From Aselliscus stoliczkanus (lineage: Eukaryota; Chordata; Mammalia; Chiroptera; Hipposideridae), in contig CM066732.1 in the NCBI GenBank assembly GCA_033961575.1, positions 78,744,187 through 78,808,186 of the forward strand: a stretch of DNA of 64,000 nucleotides, read 5' to 3'. A model generated the notes under the pieces. That model searched no databases, had not been told where the DNA came from, and saw only the letters and a list, made by a program, of their open reading frames with translations. The translations under genes were made by a program, and so were the position numbers. This document shows, in pieces, positions 23,353 to 34,590 of the stretch. How positions within the stretch are numbered: position 1 is the first letter of the stretch; the number at the start of each line of letters is the position of its first letter.

Positions 23353-23636
23353 ATTATCTGCTGATAACTGTATTTTTGAAATAAGGAAAGGAAGAGAGGG
23401 CACTAGGATACTGCCAAAGAGACATAAAAGTAAAATGAGCTGTAAAAAGGCTTATTCTGCAGTCAAAAACTTAAAGAGGACTTGCTGTCCAATTGGCAAA
23501 CAAAAGAATATTTATCTTCAGGAAGCCATCCTTACTAGTTATTTTAAGGTCAAAAAGTTTCTTTGAAAAGTTGTCATTCTGGTTGTCTAGTTCTCATTAG
23601 CAGAAACCTAAACGAAGTTTAAAAATTATATCTCCC

Positions 23637-24082
23637 GGGCCGGCCGAGTGGCGCATTGGTTAAGCGCTGGTTTGGGGATGCCACCGGTCCCGGTTCGGAT
23701 CCCACATGAGGGACAGTGACACTGCCCTCTACAGCTAACAACAGCTCCACCTGGAGCTGGGCTGTGCGAGCCCCGGTGATGGTGTGGGCTGCAGCCCCTG
23801 CTGCAGTGGGCTGCCATAGGCTACAGTGAGTGGCCTGCAGCCAGCGTGAGCGGCTGGCAGCCAAGCGTGAGCTGCCAATAGCCGCGGTGAGCGACATCCA
23901 GAGGCCAGCGACCGATCTGCCTCATCCGGGAAGAGCACAATGACGATACCAACAGTGAAGCAACATCCTCCGCAACTAAACTGAAGAACAAAGAGACAGC
24001 AACTTGTCTGTTCCCCTTCCCCGATTCCCCAACGCTGTTCCCCTCCGCCAATTCCCCAATAAAATCTTTAAAAAAAAAAAAA
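23637..24082 (+). mobile_element. Long (~430 bp) tRNA-derived SINE
   Basis: Complete copy with CCCCAATAAAATC and oligo(A). Target duplication AAAAATTATATCTCCC on both sides. Confidence 0.94.
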
Positions 24083-24482
24083 ATTATATCTCCCCCTTGA
24101 TTTGGAAATATCAAAACACTTTCATGTGGAGGAAAGTCAAAAACCACATTAACATTGCCTGTTCCATTTTAGTTTTAATATCTGATACTTAAATATAAAA
24201 TATTTCCTTCTACTAGGTAGTGGCAATGTATAACACACTGTAAAAGAATGCATTTCTTAAACCATACCTTAGACCTGCACTGTTCGATATGGCAGCTATT
24301 GAGCACTCGAAGTGTGGCCAGTTCAAACTGAGATGCTCCTAAGTGTAAAATACACATCAGATTTTTAAAACTCAGCACAAAAAAAGGATGTAAATTACTT
24401 CATCAGTAATTTTTGTATTGATCACATGTTGAAATGTTTGAATATATTGGATTAAATGAAATACATTATAAAAATGAATTCT

Positions 24483-24653
24483 ACATACAGCAGTCCTTAA
24501 ATAATGTCATGTCACTATAACATTGATGTGATGCACTAGGAGCTTAATTCTTGTTTATGTCAATTAGCTAATGGTAAAATTGGTTTCGTTATATGTCATT
24601 TTGCTTAAAGTGGCAAAACCTATTGATAAGGTTAAGTGTGGGATTATTGTATT
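24483..24653 (+). mobile_element. MITE-like DNA transposon, copy 1
   Basis: Same element as at 42352. Shares GCAGTCCTTAAATAATGTC, GGTAAAATTGGTTTCGTTAT and TTAAAGTGGCAAAACCTAT. The ends are imperfect inverted repeats. Confidence 0.7.
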
Positions 24654-24819
24654 TCTTTTTACTTTTTTAATGTGGCTTCTAGGAAAGTTTTTAATGTTGC
24701 CTGCATAATAATTTTAAGTAATTATCTCCTGAGTCAGGAGTAAGAATATCAGACTTTACTTTTGTCATCTTGAGATATCTTGGTCTTACAATTTACTTTA
24801 AAAGAGGATCAATGACAAG

Positions 24820-25255
24820 GGTGGGTATGAGGGAGAAGGGGAAGGGACGAGGCAACATAAACTGGTAACTACAATATTACTGCAGGAATAGAAGAGACAG
24901 TTTGGGGAATATAATCAATAATGTTGTAAATATTTTTTTAGGGGACCAGATGGACTCATGTCTTGTTAGGGAGACCACTTCATGGACAGTCTAGAGTCCT
25001 GACCACTACACTGTATATCTGAAGCTGCCGCTGAATAATATTAGATGTCAACTATAATTTAACACATATATAGTCATGGAATATGGAGTACAGTGTGGGA
25101 ATGGATCAATGGAATTGTAATAGATATGTATGATATCGGGGGGGGAGGCAGGGAAGTGAGGAGGGGAGAGCCACTTTGTAAGGGGTGAAAAGGATAACTA
25201 GTGCATTGTTTTGTACATCTGTAACTAATAATAATAATAAAATTTTAAAAAAGAG
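24820..25255 (+). mobile_element. LINE-1 3' UTR-like remnants, probably two pieces
   Basis: GGGGAATATAATCAATAATG, ACTGTATATCTGAAGC and AGATGTCAACTATAATTT resemble L1 3' UTR. A second A-rich end follows with TTTTGTACATCTGTAACTAA and AATAATAAAATTTTAAAA. Confidence 0.6.
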
Positions 25256-27944
25256 GATCAAAAATGTAAAAACTTTACAAGTATGATTAACAAAATGGAG
25301 AGCACCAAACTAATGTTCACAAAAGTAATATATATGCACCTATTAAATCCTATCACCTCTCTCCATCTTCATCATCGCCACCCTAGTCCAAGTCATCTTT
25401 GTCTCTTGCTTGGACTAAAAGAATCACTTTTTAACAGATGTAGCAGGTCCTTTCTGATGCCCCCATAATTCCTTGTTTTTACCATGTCAGTCCTTGCTAG
25501 TCAGATTTCCTTCTGCCAGAATCTACTTCCCCCCCCCCGCAAAAAAAAAAGCTTTCTCCGGCTACCGGATTCCAGACTCTGCTCATATACGTGGCAGAGG
25601 AAGCATGAAAAAATTAACACCCCCTAGGAGCATCTTTCAATCAATAACTGACAGGAGTTGGTTTATAAATACCCCAGGTCCTTGTCGCATGGATAGGGTA
25701 ACCCAGAGGTATGTCCTCTATGCCATTATTCAGAGTTTGTCAGTGGGATTAAGCGTTAATTACCTACAGCTATACCTTGTTTAATAAGTCACCCTTTATT
25801 TGCTGCTGCCCTTCTATATCTCCTTTCCTTTTCCCACCACTTACCTGGCTTTCCTAGGATCATTTTGCTAAAACACTATTTGCCCTAGTATCCGTTTCTC
25901 AGGGTTTGCTTCTTGGGGGACCCACTCTCACCTCTCACCAATCCATTCTCCACCTTAAAACCCGGGCTATCTCCTTAAAGTGCTACTGTGACCATATCAC
26001 TTCTTATGTAAAACCTGTCATTGATTCCTCACTGCTCTTAGGATAAAGGCCATCCAGTACCTTAGTTTCAGGTATCTTAATGTGATTCCAATGACTGCTT
26101 TACTACCTTGTTCCTTTGCCACACTCTAGAGGCTTTACCATCACATGGAACTGCTATACCTTGAAAATCAAAAATTCCAATTTCCCACACTCTGACCACA
26201 GTTTCCTGCACTTATACAGACACTGTCACTCTGCCAGCACCAGACCTCCATGCCCTCAATTCCTCCCATTCTCCCCATCTGTCAAACTTATCATGGCTTT
26301 GAACACCCCCTATTCCATCTAAATCCCCAGCAACATCAATTCTACTGCTCTCTTACCAGCACTCTCAACTCTGCTGGCCTCCTCGCCTGGTAGTGTGAGC
26401 TTGGGAACCATCAATATTTTGAATATTTGACAATCTGCTTCTGCTTCCATATCCAAGCTGGAAGTAAATATAACAGAGTGAGCTGCCCAGAATTTTAAAC
26501 TTTTGCACAAAGAGGTGTTTTCCCCCTCTTTGTAGTAGTCCCTAATCTCAGGATCCTACCACCACTCAATAACTGTTTATATGTCTCATTATTTTCATAG
26601 GAAATTTTAAAACCTCCCTACTTTCCAGAATTCTTCCTCTGTTCACTTTCAACAGATTACCTTGGGTCTAAATTTGCAGATTAACAAAACCAAGGCCTTA
26701 ACTCTTTCACTCCTATAGAAAGCCTATCTCTCCACCTGTGCTTTAAACCCCAAAACTTTCTCCCTCAAGGCTGAACTTGAATCCAAATCCTTTCATAATC
26801 AAGATCTGGGATAACTTCCCAGCCTCACCTTCTGCCTCTCCTCCAGATACATCCTACCTGCAGTTCCAGGAATGCTCTCCAGACATGGATAGGATCTGGG
26901 GCCTGATGTGGTGGATGGACCACATCCAATAAGGCTGGGAGCAGAATCCAGGAGAGAGTCTTCTGAATAAGGCTCATTCTTGTTTCCAGCAATGCTATCA
27001 TAACAAGGACACTGCCAAGGAGGAGAACGCTAGTCATAGACTGTGGAATGAAGTTGAAAAGTCATGAGCCAAAGATTCCAATAAATGGGGAGACCAAATT
27101 AGGAAAACAAAAGCAGATAGGAGGTAGAAAGGGGCCTCTCTGGAGGAAAACAGACATGGAGGAAAACATGAGTTAGGTCAAAGTAACACTCTTGCTTCTT
27201 AATCACTGCACAGTTGGCTCCTTTGTGTCATTCCAATCCTATTAAATGTCACCTACGGACATGCCTTTCCAACTACCCCATCTATAATTGCCACATAGTT
27301 ACTCATTACATTTACATGTTTTAATACTCTGCATAGTACTGTAGTGCTAGCTGATATTTCTTTATTTAGTAATTTATTGTCCATCTCTCCCCACTAGAAT
27401 GTGAGCTCCATGAGAACAAAGCTCCTCTCATTTAGTCTGTATCCCCTGTGGCAAGAACAGTTCTTCAAATACAGTAAACACTTGGTAAATATGCGATAAA
27501 TGAACTAAATCTCAGGAGCACCCTGCGTTTTTTTTAAAGACCTCCAAGTGATTCTGACTTCCGCCAGAATGGAAATCACTGGGCTAATAATGGTATTGTC
27601 ATTCCCACTATGCTGGGATGTGGAGGGTAGCAAGAAGTGATCTTGAAAAGCACAGAACCAGACCACACAAATGAAGCATTGCTCTCCTTTGCCAGGCCTT
27701 AAGGCATGCTATTTCCAAGGCCTACAATAAGCTCTCCTCACATTCAGTTCAAGTATCATCTTCTTTAATAACTGTAAATACAAAGAGCATTAGTCTGAAT
27801 TACTTACTTTGCTTTCCCTGGTTTTAAACACTGTCTGGCATGTGTTAGATAATAAATGTTTCTAAATTGCACTGCTCCAGACCACTGGGCTTGCTGGTGT
27901 TCTCTACCACAACATTCATTCTATTAATATTAGCTATCCTTTCT
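25256..27944. other. Intergenic with scattered L2/MIR-like remnants
   Basis: L2-like wording near 25980-26120 and 27360-27500, plus several open frames of 60-100 codons. None is protein-like enough to call. Confidence 0.5.
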
Positions 27945-28023
27945 TTGGCATTTACCATGTGTCAGGTACTGTGCTAAACCCTTACCTATAGTATCTCATT
28001 TAATCCTCAAAAGACTGCTTCAA

Positions 28024-28480
28024 GGGCCGGCTGAGTGACGCATTGGTTAAGAGCTGGTTTTGGGATGCCAGTGGCCCGGTTTGGATCCCACATATGAGGG
28101 CCAGTGACATTGCCCTCTACAACTAACAACAGCTCCACCTGGAGCTGGGCTGCGAGCCCCGGCAACGGTGTAGGCTACAGCCCCTGCTGCAGTGGGCTGC
28201 CATAGGCTACAGTGAGTCGCTGGCAGCCAGCGTGAGAGGCTGGCAGCCAGCATGAGCTGCCAATAGCCGTGGTGAGGGACCATTCAGAGGCCGGCAACCG
28301 ATCTGCCTCACCCGGGGAAGAGCGCAATGATGATACCAACATGGGCCAGTGAAGCAACGTCCTCCGCAGCTAGACTGAAGAACAAAAGGACAGCAACTTG
28401 TCTGTTCCCCTTCCCCGATTCCCCAACACTGTTCCCCTCCCTCAATTCTCCAATAAAATCTTCAAGGAAAAAAAAAAAAA
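28024..28480 (+). mobile_element. Long (~430 bp) tRNA-derived SINE in a MIR
   Basis: Complete copy. Target duplication AAAAGACTGCTTCAA on both sides. Confidence 0.93.
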
Positions 28481-28506
28481 AGACTGCTTCAAAAGAAGTT
28501 TTTGGA

Positions 28507-28620
28507 GGGCCGGCCGAGTGGTGCGGTGGTTAAGCGCTGGCCTGGGAAGCCAGTGGCTCCGGTTCGGTCCCACATATAAGGGCCAGTGACACTGCCCTCA
28601 AAAAAAAAAAAAAAAAAAAA
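28507..28620 (+). mobile_element. Short (~105 bp) tRNA-head SINE in the same MIR
   Basis: Head GGGCCGGCCGAGTGGTGCGG, ending CACTGCCCTC plus oligo(A). AAAAGAAGTTTTTGG or a close match flanks both sides. Confidence 0.93.
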
Positions 28621-28685
28621 GAAGTTTTTGGGTTTTTCTGGTTTTTTAACTCTTACAAATTAGGATACTGAGACTCAGAAAGGAG

Positions 28686-28702
28686 AATATATATATATAT
28701 AT
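28686..28702. repeat. Short (AT)n run
   Basis: About eight AT units at the end of a MIR. Confidence 0.85.
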
Positions 28703-29479
28703 CTCAAGTAGCAGAATTGACAATTGGGAATTATAGCTAGGGTTTTGTTTTCTATCCTATACAATCATGTACAATCACTATATAGCCTATAGGTAGTGTG
28801 CATCAGTATTTTCAGTATACATTATTTCTGCCCTAACTCTTTTATTAACTAATAATGCAATTTAGGACAAGTTCTCAAATACCTCTAGGGGTCTCAGGCT
28901 CTTCACCTATAGAATTGAGAATTAGACGAAATTAACTTCTAGGTCTCCTCCAGCTCTTAAACTTATATGCATTTCCGAGTTCCTAGAATTTCAAGTATTT
29001 GATTCTGCAACACCACCTGCTTCTACATTTCTATGTATTTCATACTGTGTTTGCATCGAAACAACATTAGCAGTTTCCATTTCCATGAGTTGTTTTCTTG
29101 AAACCACCTAACTTAGCTTGAAATATGAAAAGTGAAATTAATGGAGTCATATCACCAAAACCACAGAAGTTACTTCTTCAAATACAGTGTGCATATTTCC
29201 CAATAGAGTTAATGTCAAGGTTTAATTGTCCGTTAGAAGAAAATAGTCACTAGTGAAAGTATTTCTGAGGAGACTTACAAAAGAATGAAATTTTAGGTTA
29301 TTTAATGATGGTAGCAGCCCTGTGCATATTGGGGGTGGAAATTGAATACTAGTCTCTAACATATTTGTTGCTTTTGAATTTTACTAATTGAAAGATTTGG
29401 AAGTATAGACAGGAGACGAGAAGAGGATGAATCTGGCTGAAATCTTCCCCTCCCCCTTTGTTTTTTGTTTTGGTTTTTC
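28703..29479. other. Intergenic, nothing recognised
   Basis: AT-rich sequence without open frames of note or recognisable repeats. Confidence 0.6.
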
Positions 29480-29932
29480 TTTTTAAGATTTTTATTGGGG
29501 AATTGGGGGAGGGGAACAGCGTTGGGGAACCAGGGAAGGGGAACAGGCAAGTTGCTGTCCTTTTGTTCTTCAGTCTAGCTGTGGAGGACGTTGATTCACT
29601 GCCCCACGTTGGTATCGTCATTGCACTCTTCCCTGAAGAGGCAGATCAGTCGCCGGCCTCTGGACAGCTGCTCACAGTGGCTCTTGGCAGCTTACACCGG
29701 CTGCCAGCTGCTCACACTGGCTGCCACCCACTCACTGTCACCACCTATGGCAGCCCACTGCAGCAGGGGCTGCAGCTGTGCCCTCCCCAGGATGGCAGCC
29801 CAGCTCCATGTGAAGCTGTTGTTCACCATCTTAGCTGTAGAGGGCAGTGTCACTGGCTCTCATATGTGGGTTATGAACCGGGGCCGCTGGCATTCCAGGC
29901 CAGCTCTAACCAACGCACCACTCGGTCAGCCC
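29480..29932 (-). mobile_element. Long (~430 bp) tRNA-derived SINE, inverted
   Basis: Older, diverged copy: AAGATTTTTATTGGGGAATT start, ending CACCACTCGGTCAGCCC. It carries the longest of the incidental open frames in this SINE family (171 codons). Confidence 0.88.
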
Positions 29933-29960
29933 TCCAGTTTGTTTTTGGGTTTTGTTTTGG

Positions 29961-30104
29961 TTTTGTTTTTTAGTTGAGCCATCCTGCCACCTGTTGGCAG
30001 CTCAGCGGCAGCTCGGCTCAGGCTGGTCATCGAACTGCTGTTGCTCAGAGCTCAGCTCGCACTCTTGAGTGAACTCTTAACCAACTGAGCCACTCAGCCA
30101 GCCC
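29961..30104 (-). mobile_element. tRNA-derived SINE (~140 bp type), inverted
   Basis: Lies 28 bp after another inverted SINE. TAGTTGAGCCATCCTGCCACC start, CCACTCAGCCAGCCC end. Confidence 0.92.
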
Positions 30105-31098
30105 TCCCCGCTTTGTTTTCCATAATGAAATAACATAGGGCAGGGAAAGGAGCCGTTGGTTCTTTTTTTTTTTTTTTTTTTTGGTGAAAACTTACTGTAA
30201 ATTACTTAACTTCTCTGTGTCTCAGTTTGCTAATATTTCGTATTAGTGGGTCTGGACCAAATAATATCTCAGGTTACTTCTAAATCGGTAAATTAACCCA
30301 AAGGGTATGAAAACCTGGCAAGAAGTCACTTTCAAAATGCAGTAGCAAGTTTGAAAATTTATACTTATCCTGAAGCAAAAAAGATCAGTTCTTAGGTTGA
30401 AGGTGACAGCCCTAGAGAATTCAGAACAAAAATTTAAGTTCTATTTTTAATAAGGCTGCAGTAGCAGTGAAAGCTTTACAGTTCTAACACACTGGGTAAC
30501 TCATTCCCGGGCTTCACCACTGAAGCCATACAGCTGTTTTGATGTATTTTCTCCACTGGCAGTGAAGAGATAAAGAGAAAACAAGCAGGAAAGAAATCAG
30601 GACCCTGAGGTCAGCACACAGATTGATATTTTTTTTAAAAAATGTTAGCGATGGATTAGAGAGAGGAAAATAGAAAATATAGGACTCCATCAGTTTGAAA
30701 ATGTATTACCAGTGTGGTAAGGTTTTCTTATAATGAAATTGTTTTCCAGGACATGGTAACCTACTCCATATTCTTTCCAACCATTCTCAATGATTGGACA
30801 AGTGTACAAACACAAATTGATCTACCTGTTAGTCTTTATCTTTCTGAAATAAATAATATTAATCTTTGGCCTGTCCTCAAACATCTCATTTTAATGTAAA
30901 CCTCAGTGTTTAGATTTTTCTTGCTGACCATTTTCTCTTCAGATAGATTAGGCAGCTCATTTCTGGATTCTGTTTTTTTTCCATGCCTGCTATATTCCCC
31001 CTCCCTTTGCACCCAACACAATGCAACCATCTGCTAATGAACATCCTAGCATTGAAGCAGAGTGGGTACCTGGTGAGAGGACTACATATGAAAAGGTA
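30105..31098. other. Intergenic, nothing recognised
   Basis: A T-run sits near 30163-30182. No coding signal was found. Confidence 0.6.
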
Positions 31099-31207
31099 AT
31101 TTTTTTTTTTTTTGAGGGGAGTGTCACTGGCCCTTATATGTGGGACCCAAACCGGGGCTGCTGGCTTCCCAAGCCAGCGCTTAACCACCGCGCCACTCGG
31201 CCGGCCC
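31099..31207 (-). mobile_element. Short (~105 bp) tRNA-head SINE, inverted
   Basis: T-run, then GAGGGGAGTGTCACTGGCCC, to CCACTCGGCCGGCCC. GAAAAGGTAATTTTT is duplicated on both sides. Confidence 0.93.
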
Positions 31208-31899
31208 CTGAAAAGGTAATTTTTAATCAATGTTTTAACACACGAGATGAGCTTACAGCCTTCAATAGAATAGCTTTGTGGGATTTTTTAAAAAGTCCCC
31301 CTAAAATGGAGAAATGATTTGAAGAAGTATTCAGCTCTCTCTACCTTCATCTCTGTAGCATATATTCCACAGAAAAGGGAACCTAAAAAGAACATGAAGA
31401 CCTCACTGAATATTTAAACAGTAGGTTCAAGCCTGGGGAGTCACATCAGCAAAAAGAAAGGCAGATGAAATAAAGGCAGTGTCACCGATTTTTTGCCTCT
31501 GTACCTGGGGACAAGACTGCTGATTTGCTGATTTAGCATCACTCTGGCTCTCCCAAGGCCATCTGGTATGAAGATACAACCCCAAGGTAAGATTTCCTGG
31601 GCCAGCAGGTTTATCCTAGTGCTATCACCTGAATAGACTCTCTGGGCTTACTGCAGAAGAGCTTCCCAAGGTTCTCATGCTTTCCCCCCACACACACAGG
31701 AATAGTGTCCCCAAGGAGAGGGGGTCTTCCTGAAAACCATATGTGCCAAAGGTATCACAATAGCAACGCCTCAAAATAATTGGCACTCTAGAATTCAATA
31801 GAGAGGCTTTGAGGAGGAAAGAAATGTGGCCTGCAGCATTAAAAGGGCAAAATGAGGCTCTTGCTAACCTGACAAGTTGAGTAAAGTAATAGGTAAAAA
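31208..31899. other. Intergenic, nothing recognised
   Basis: Mixed-composition sequence between a SINE and a MIR. No gene was seen. Confidence 0.6.
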
Positions 31900-32115
31900 G
31901 TTACTGAGTACTTAAGATGTGCTATGAATTACATATTACATACATTTGAATTACATACATTATCTCATTTAGCCCTCATAAAAACTCATTGTGATTTAGA
32001 AGATGAAAGCGGCTGAGTTAAGAGTCCAAGGTCACAGAGCTGGTAAGTGGTAAAAGTAGGATGGAAAACCAGTTCGGTGGGATGCCAGAGCTCGAGCTCT
32101 GTCCTACTACTTTTT
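31900..32115 (+). repeat. MIR SINE
   Basis: CATTATCTCATTTAGCCCTC, AGTCCAAGGTCACAGAGCTG and GTAAGTGGTAAAAGTAGGAT are MIR hallmarks. Confidence 0.75.
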
Positions 32116-32333
32116 ACGCAAGTACTTTAAAACCATTTTAAAAGATGTTTAAGGATGAAGAAATCTACTGGGTATGTGCAATAAGTCAAAGTTCCTAGGA
32201 AACTTTATATAATATTCAGAACTACTACCAATGTTGATTTTGCTCAAGTCATACACTATTTTCAGATGCCTTTCTGAGTTCAGCCACACATTTTTTTAAA
32301 TCTTCCCTACAATTCAGGTACCTAGTTTCTCCT

Positions 32334-32354
32334 ATGTACATACACAAACAGAGA

Positions 32355-32390
<36 letters not shown>

Positions 32391-32624
32391 AGGCATACAA
32401 ACACCATCCAGACACACACTACACAAATACACACAGACTGCAGACACCATACACCATACACACAGAGACTACACACATACAAATACACCACATATGCACA
32501 GAACTTTTACATACACAGCTCAACACACACAGCATGGATTCAAAACACGCCACAGAGACACACATAGAGACCATACATATACTCAAATACACTGAAGATA
32601 TACAGACAGACCACAGACACACTT

Positions 32625-32680
<56 letters not shown>
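32334..32680. repeat. Long CA-rich tract with two pure (CA)n cores
   Basis: Pure CA at about 32356-32388 and 32635-32678. Between them lies degenerate CA sequence with TACACA and CAGACA units, over about 350 bp. Confidence 0.95.
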
Positions 32681-32683
<3 letters not shown>

Positions 32684-33573
32684 GGCCATATCAGAAATTC
32701 TCCATTGGATTTTGTTTCTCCTTGTCTGCTATACCCTAATACCTATCCAGTTTCCACCATGTTCATCATCCCATTCACATCTCACCTCCTGCTGCTGGTG
32801 TCTTCTCTCCATCCCACTCTATCTCAAACAGGGAACACAAGCTATTTTCCTTCAATTTCCCAGAGCAACTACCAACACAAGACAGTTGCCATTAATGAGA
32901 AGGAACTTTACGCCATGCCAAAGCACAGCAAATGGATTAAAATTGAATGTTAGACACTCCTCCTTTTAAATCCTCTGTGTCATTTCCACTTATTAAAATA
33001 TCTTCTAGATGCTTTCTGCTCTTCAAGCATCCTAACCATCTGCCGCGTTTTTCCTGTGCCCTCCTCCCTAAAGACCATCCTCATTACTCCTCCTTCTTTT
33101 CATGGTCCCAGGACCTTCAAAAAGCCTCTTTCTCAGGTTTCCACTCTTTCACTCACCACTGCCTATCCATTCCATGTCCTTAGACTTCCCTTTTTATTCA
33201 AAACTACTAAGGTGTTTTCCTGAAGAGAACCATTTTTTCACTTTGGAGAAAAGCTTTGCAACTCCCTTAGAAGGAAAAATTAACTCAAAGCAGTTGTGAT
33301 TTTAATAGCAATTACTTTATTTATTCTCTCAATATATTGTTAGAATGTTTTTGCTCAGTGAAAATAAAAAATAAAAACCAAAAAAAAACACCATCATTTG
33401 TAATTTCCATTGCTTTATCCAAGTTACCAAAAACCAATTTGTTCATATGGCTCTGTTATAATAGCTATTTTCTAAAACATTCTCAGGTTTATATTTTCAA
33501 TACTATAGGAACCATTTTCCAAGAAATAGGATATTTTGGATAATGAAATACATTATCAAAACAATACACATCA
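32681..33573. other. Intergenic, nothing recognised
   Basis: Pyrimidine-rich sequence with open frames near 32712-33300 that look like chance or old LINE relics. Confidence 0.55.
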
Positions 33574-33691
33574 GGGCCGGCCGAGTGGTGCGGTGGTTAA
33601 GCGCTGGCTTGGGAAGCCAGCAGCCCTGGTTCGGTCCCACATATGAGGGCCAGTGACATTGCCTTAAAAAAAAAAAAAAAAGAAAAAAAAA
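33574..33691 (+). mobile_element. Short (~105 bp) tRNA-head SINE upstream of GPR33
   Basis: Full copy ending GACATTGCCTT plus A-rich tail, about 900 bp before the GPR33 ATG. The flanks ACACATCA and ACACATGA form a weak duplication. Confidence 0.92.
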
Positions 33692-34539
33692 GACTACACA
33701 TGAATTACCAATTTTCAAAGAAGTAACATAAACACTGGTAGGGTTCCTCACCTACCACAATGGAGGTATGATGGGAGGTGATGATGAATGAGAATTTTAA
33801 CCCTTGTAAGCCTCACTTTCTCCTCTGTTGAAATATTTGCCTTCGTGAGAAAAGAAATGATTTTCATATAAAGCTCCTAGCATATAACAAGTGTTGGATA
33901 AATGTCATTCACTCTTTAGGCCCCTCCCCAAGTAAGAAAGAACTACTGCTATCCTCTACAACACTGTTTGCTCTTTTATTGATTCTGAAGGCATTTCACA
34001 ATCTTATGGGGCTCGAGGGCTCCCACATGAATATCAGTTCTTGCTGTTATGTGCTGAGTGTTCGAATACTAGGTAATAGCATTTTCTTTATAATTAACTC
34101 ATAGAAGAAATCTAATTATAGCTCCCCATGATTACTAATTTGCAGCAGCAGTTGTTACTTTTGTTATTCAATTTCATTAGCAATGTTTGCCCTTACCAAA
34201 TCTTAGTCAAATAAACTGATTCTGCATTGCCTTATTCAAGAAGTTGTGCCCCTCAGGAAGGGCTAGACTTCTGGTTAACATCTAAATAGAAGATTTTTAA
34301 CTACTTCAATTGATCACTTAACAAAGTCAAAATATCCATTTCACATTCATTTCATTTGTAGTATTTCCTTTTCTGATGCTCAAATTAATCTGATCTTAAT
34401 TCCTCATACAAAATAAAAATACAAACCTTAGGGAAAATGCCTGATTTGCATTATTATATAAATATCATATTTGCCATATTGTCATTTTGACTGTTACTAT
34501 GCAAAAACTCCTATTTTAATTTCTATGTTTAACCTTTTC
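33692..34539. other. GPR33 upstream flank
   Basis: AT-rich, apparently single-copy. It would be intron or upstream sequence of GPR33. No firm promoter or noncoding exon could be placed. Confidence 0.55.
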
Positions 34540-34590
34540 TTTTGCTTCTTTTTTTGTTGTCATTTTTAGCTTCTCATTCCACAAGTAATT
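34540..34590 (+). promoter_or_regulatory. GPR33: GPR33 splice acceptor and 5' leader of the coding exon
   Basis: A pyrimidine-rich tract ends in TTTTTAG at 34569. A 21-nt leader and the ATG follow, with a weak start context (TAATTATGG, G at +4). The leader has no upstream ATG. This supports the coding exon starting at 34570, downstream of an unlocated noncoding first exon. Confidence 0.7.

Larger units (their letters stand above)
27945..28690 (+). repeat. MIR SINE split by two young SINEs
   Basis: MIR wording (TACCATGTGTCAGGTACTGT, ATCTCATTTAATCCTC) runs to 28023. Short pieces between and after the insertions (near 28490 and 28621-28690) continue it with ATACTGAGACTCAGAAAG. Confidence 0.7.

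Noticed and set aside
26825..27037. 70-codon minus-strand frame with a hydrophobic start
   Set aside because: It could mimic a signal peptide, but nothing else supports a gene.
29458..29973. 171-codon frame as a possible new protein
   Set aside because: The same frame recurs in other copies of the long SINE and follows from its stop-poor body.
32334..32680. CRISPR-like repeated units
   Set aside because: The periodicity comes from CA microsatellite decay. The genome is mammalian and there are no repeat-spacer units.
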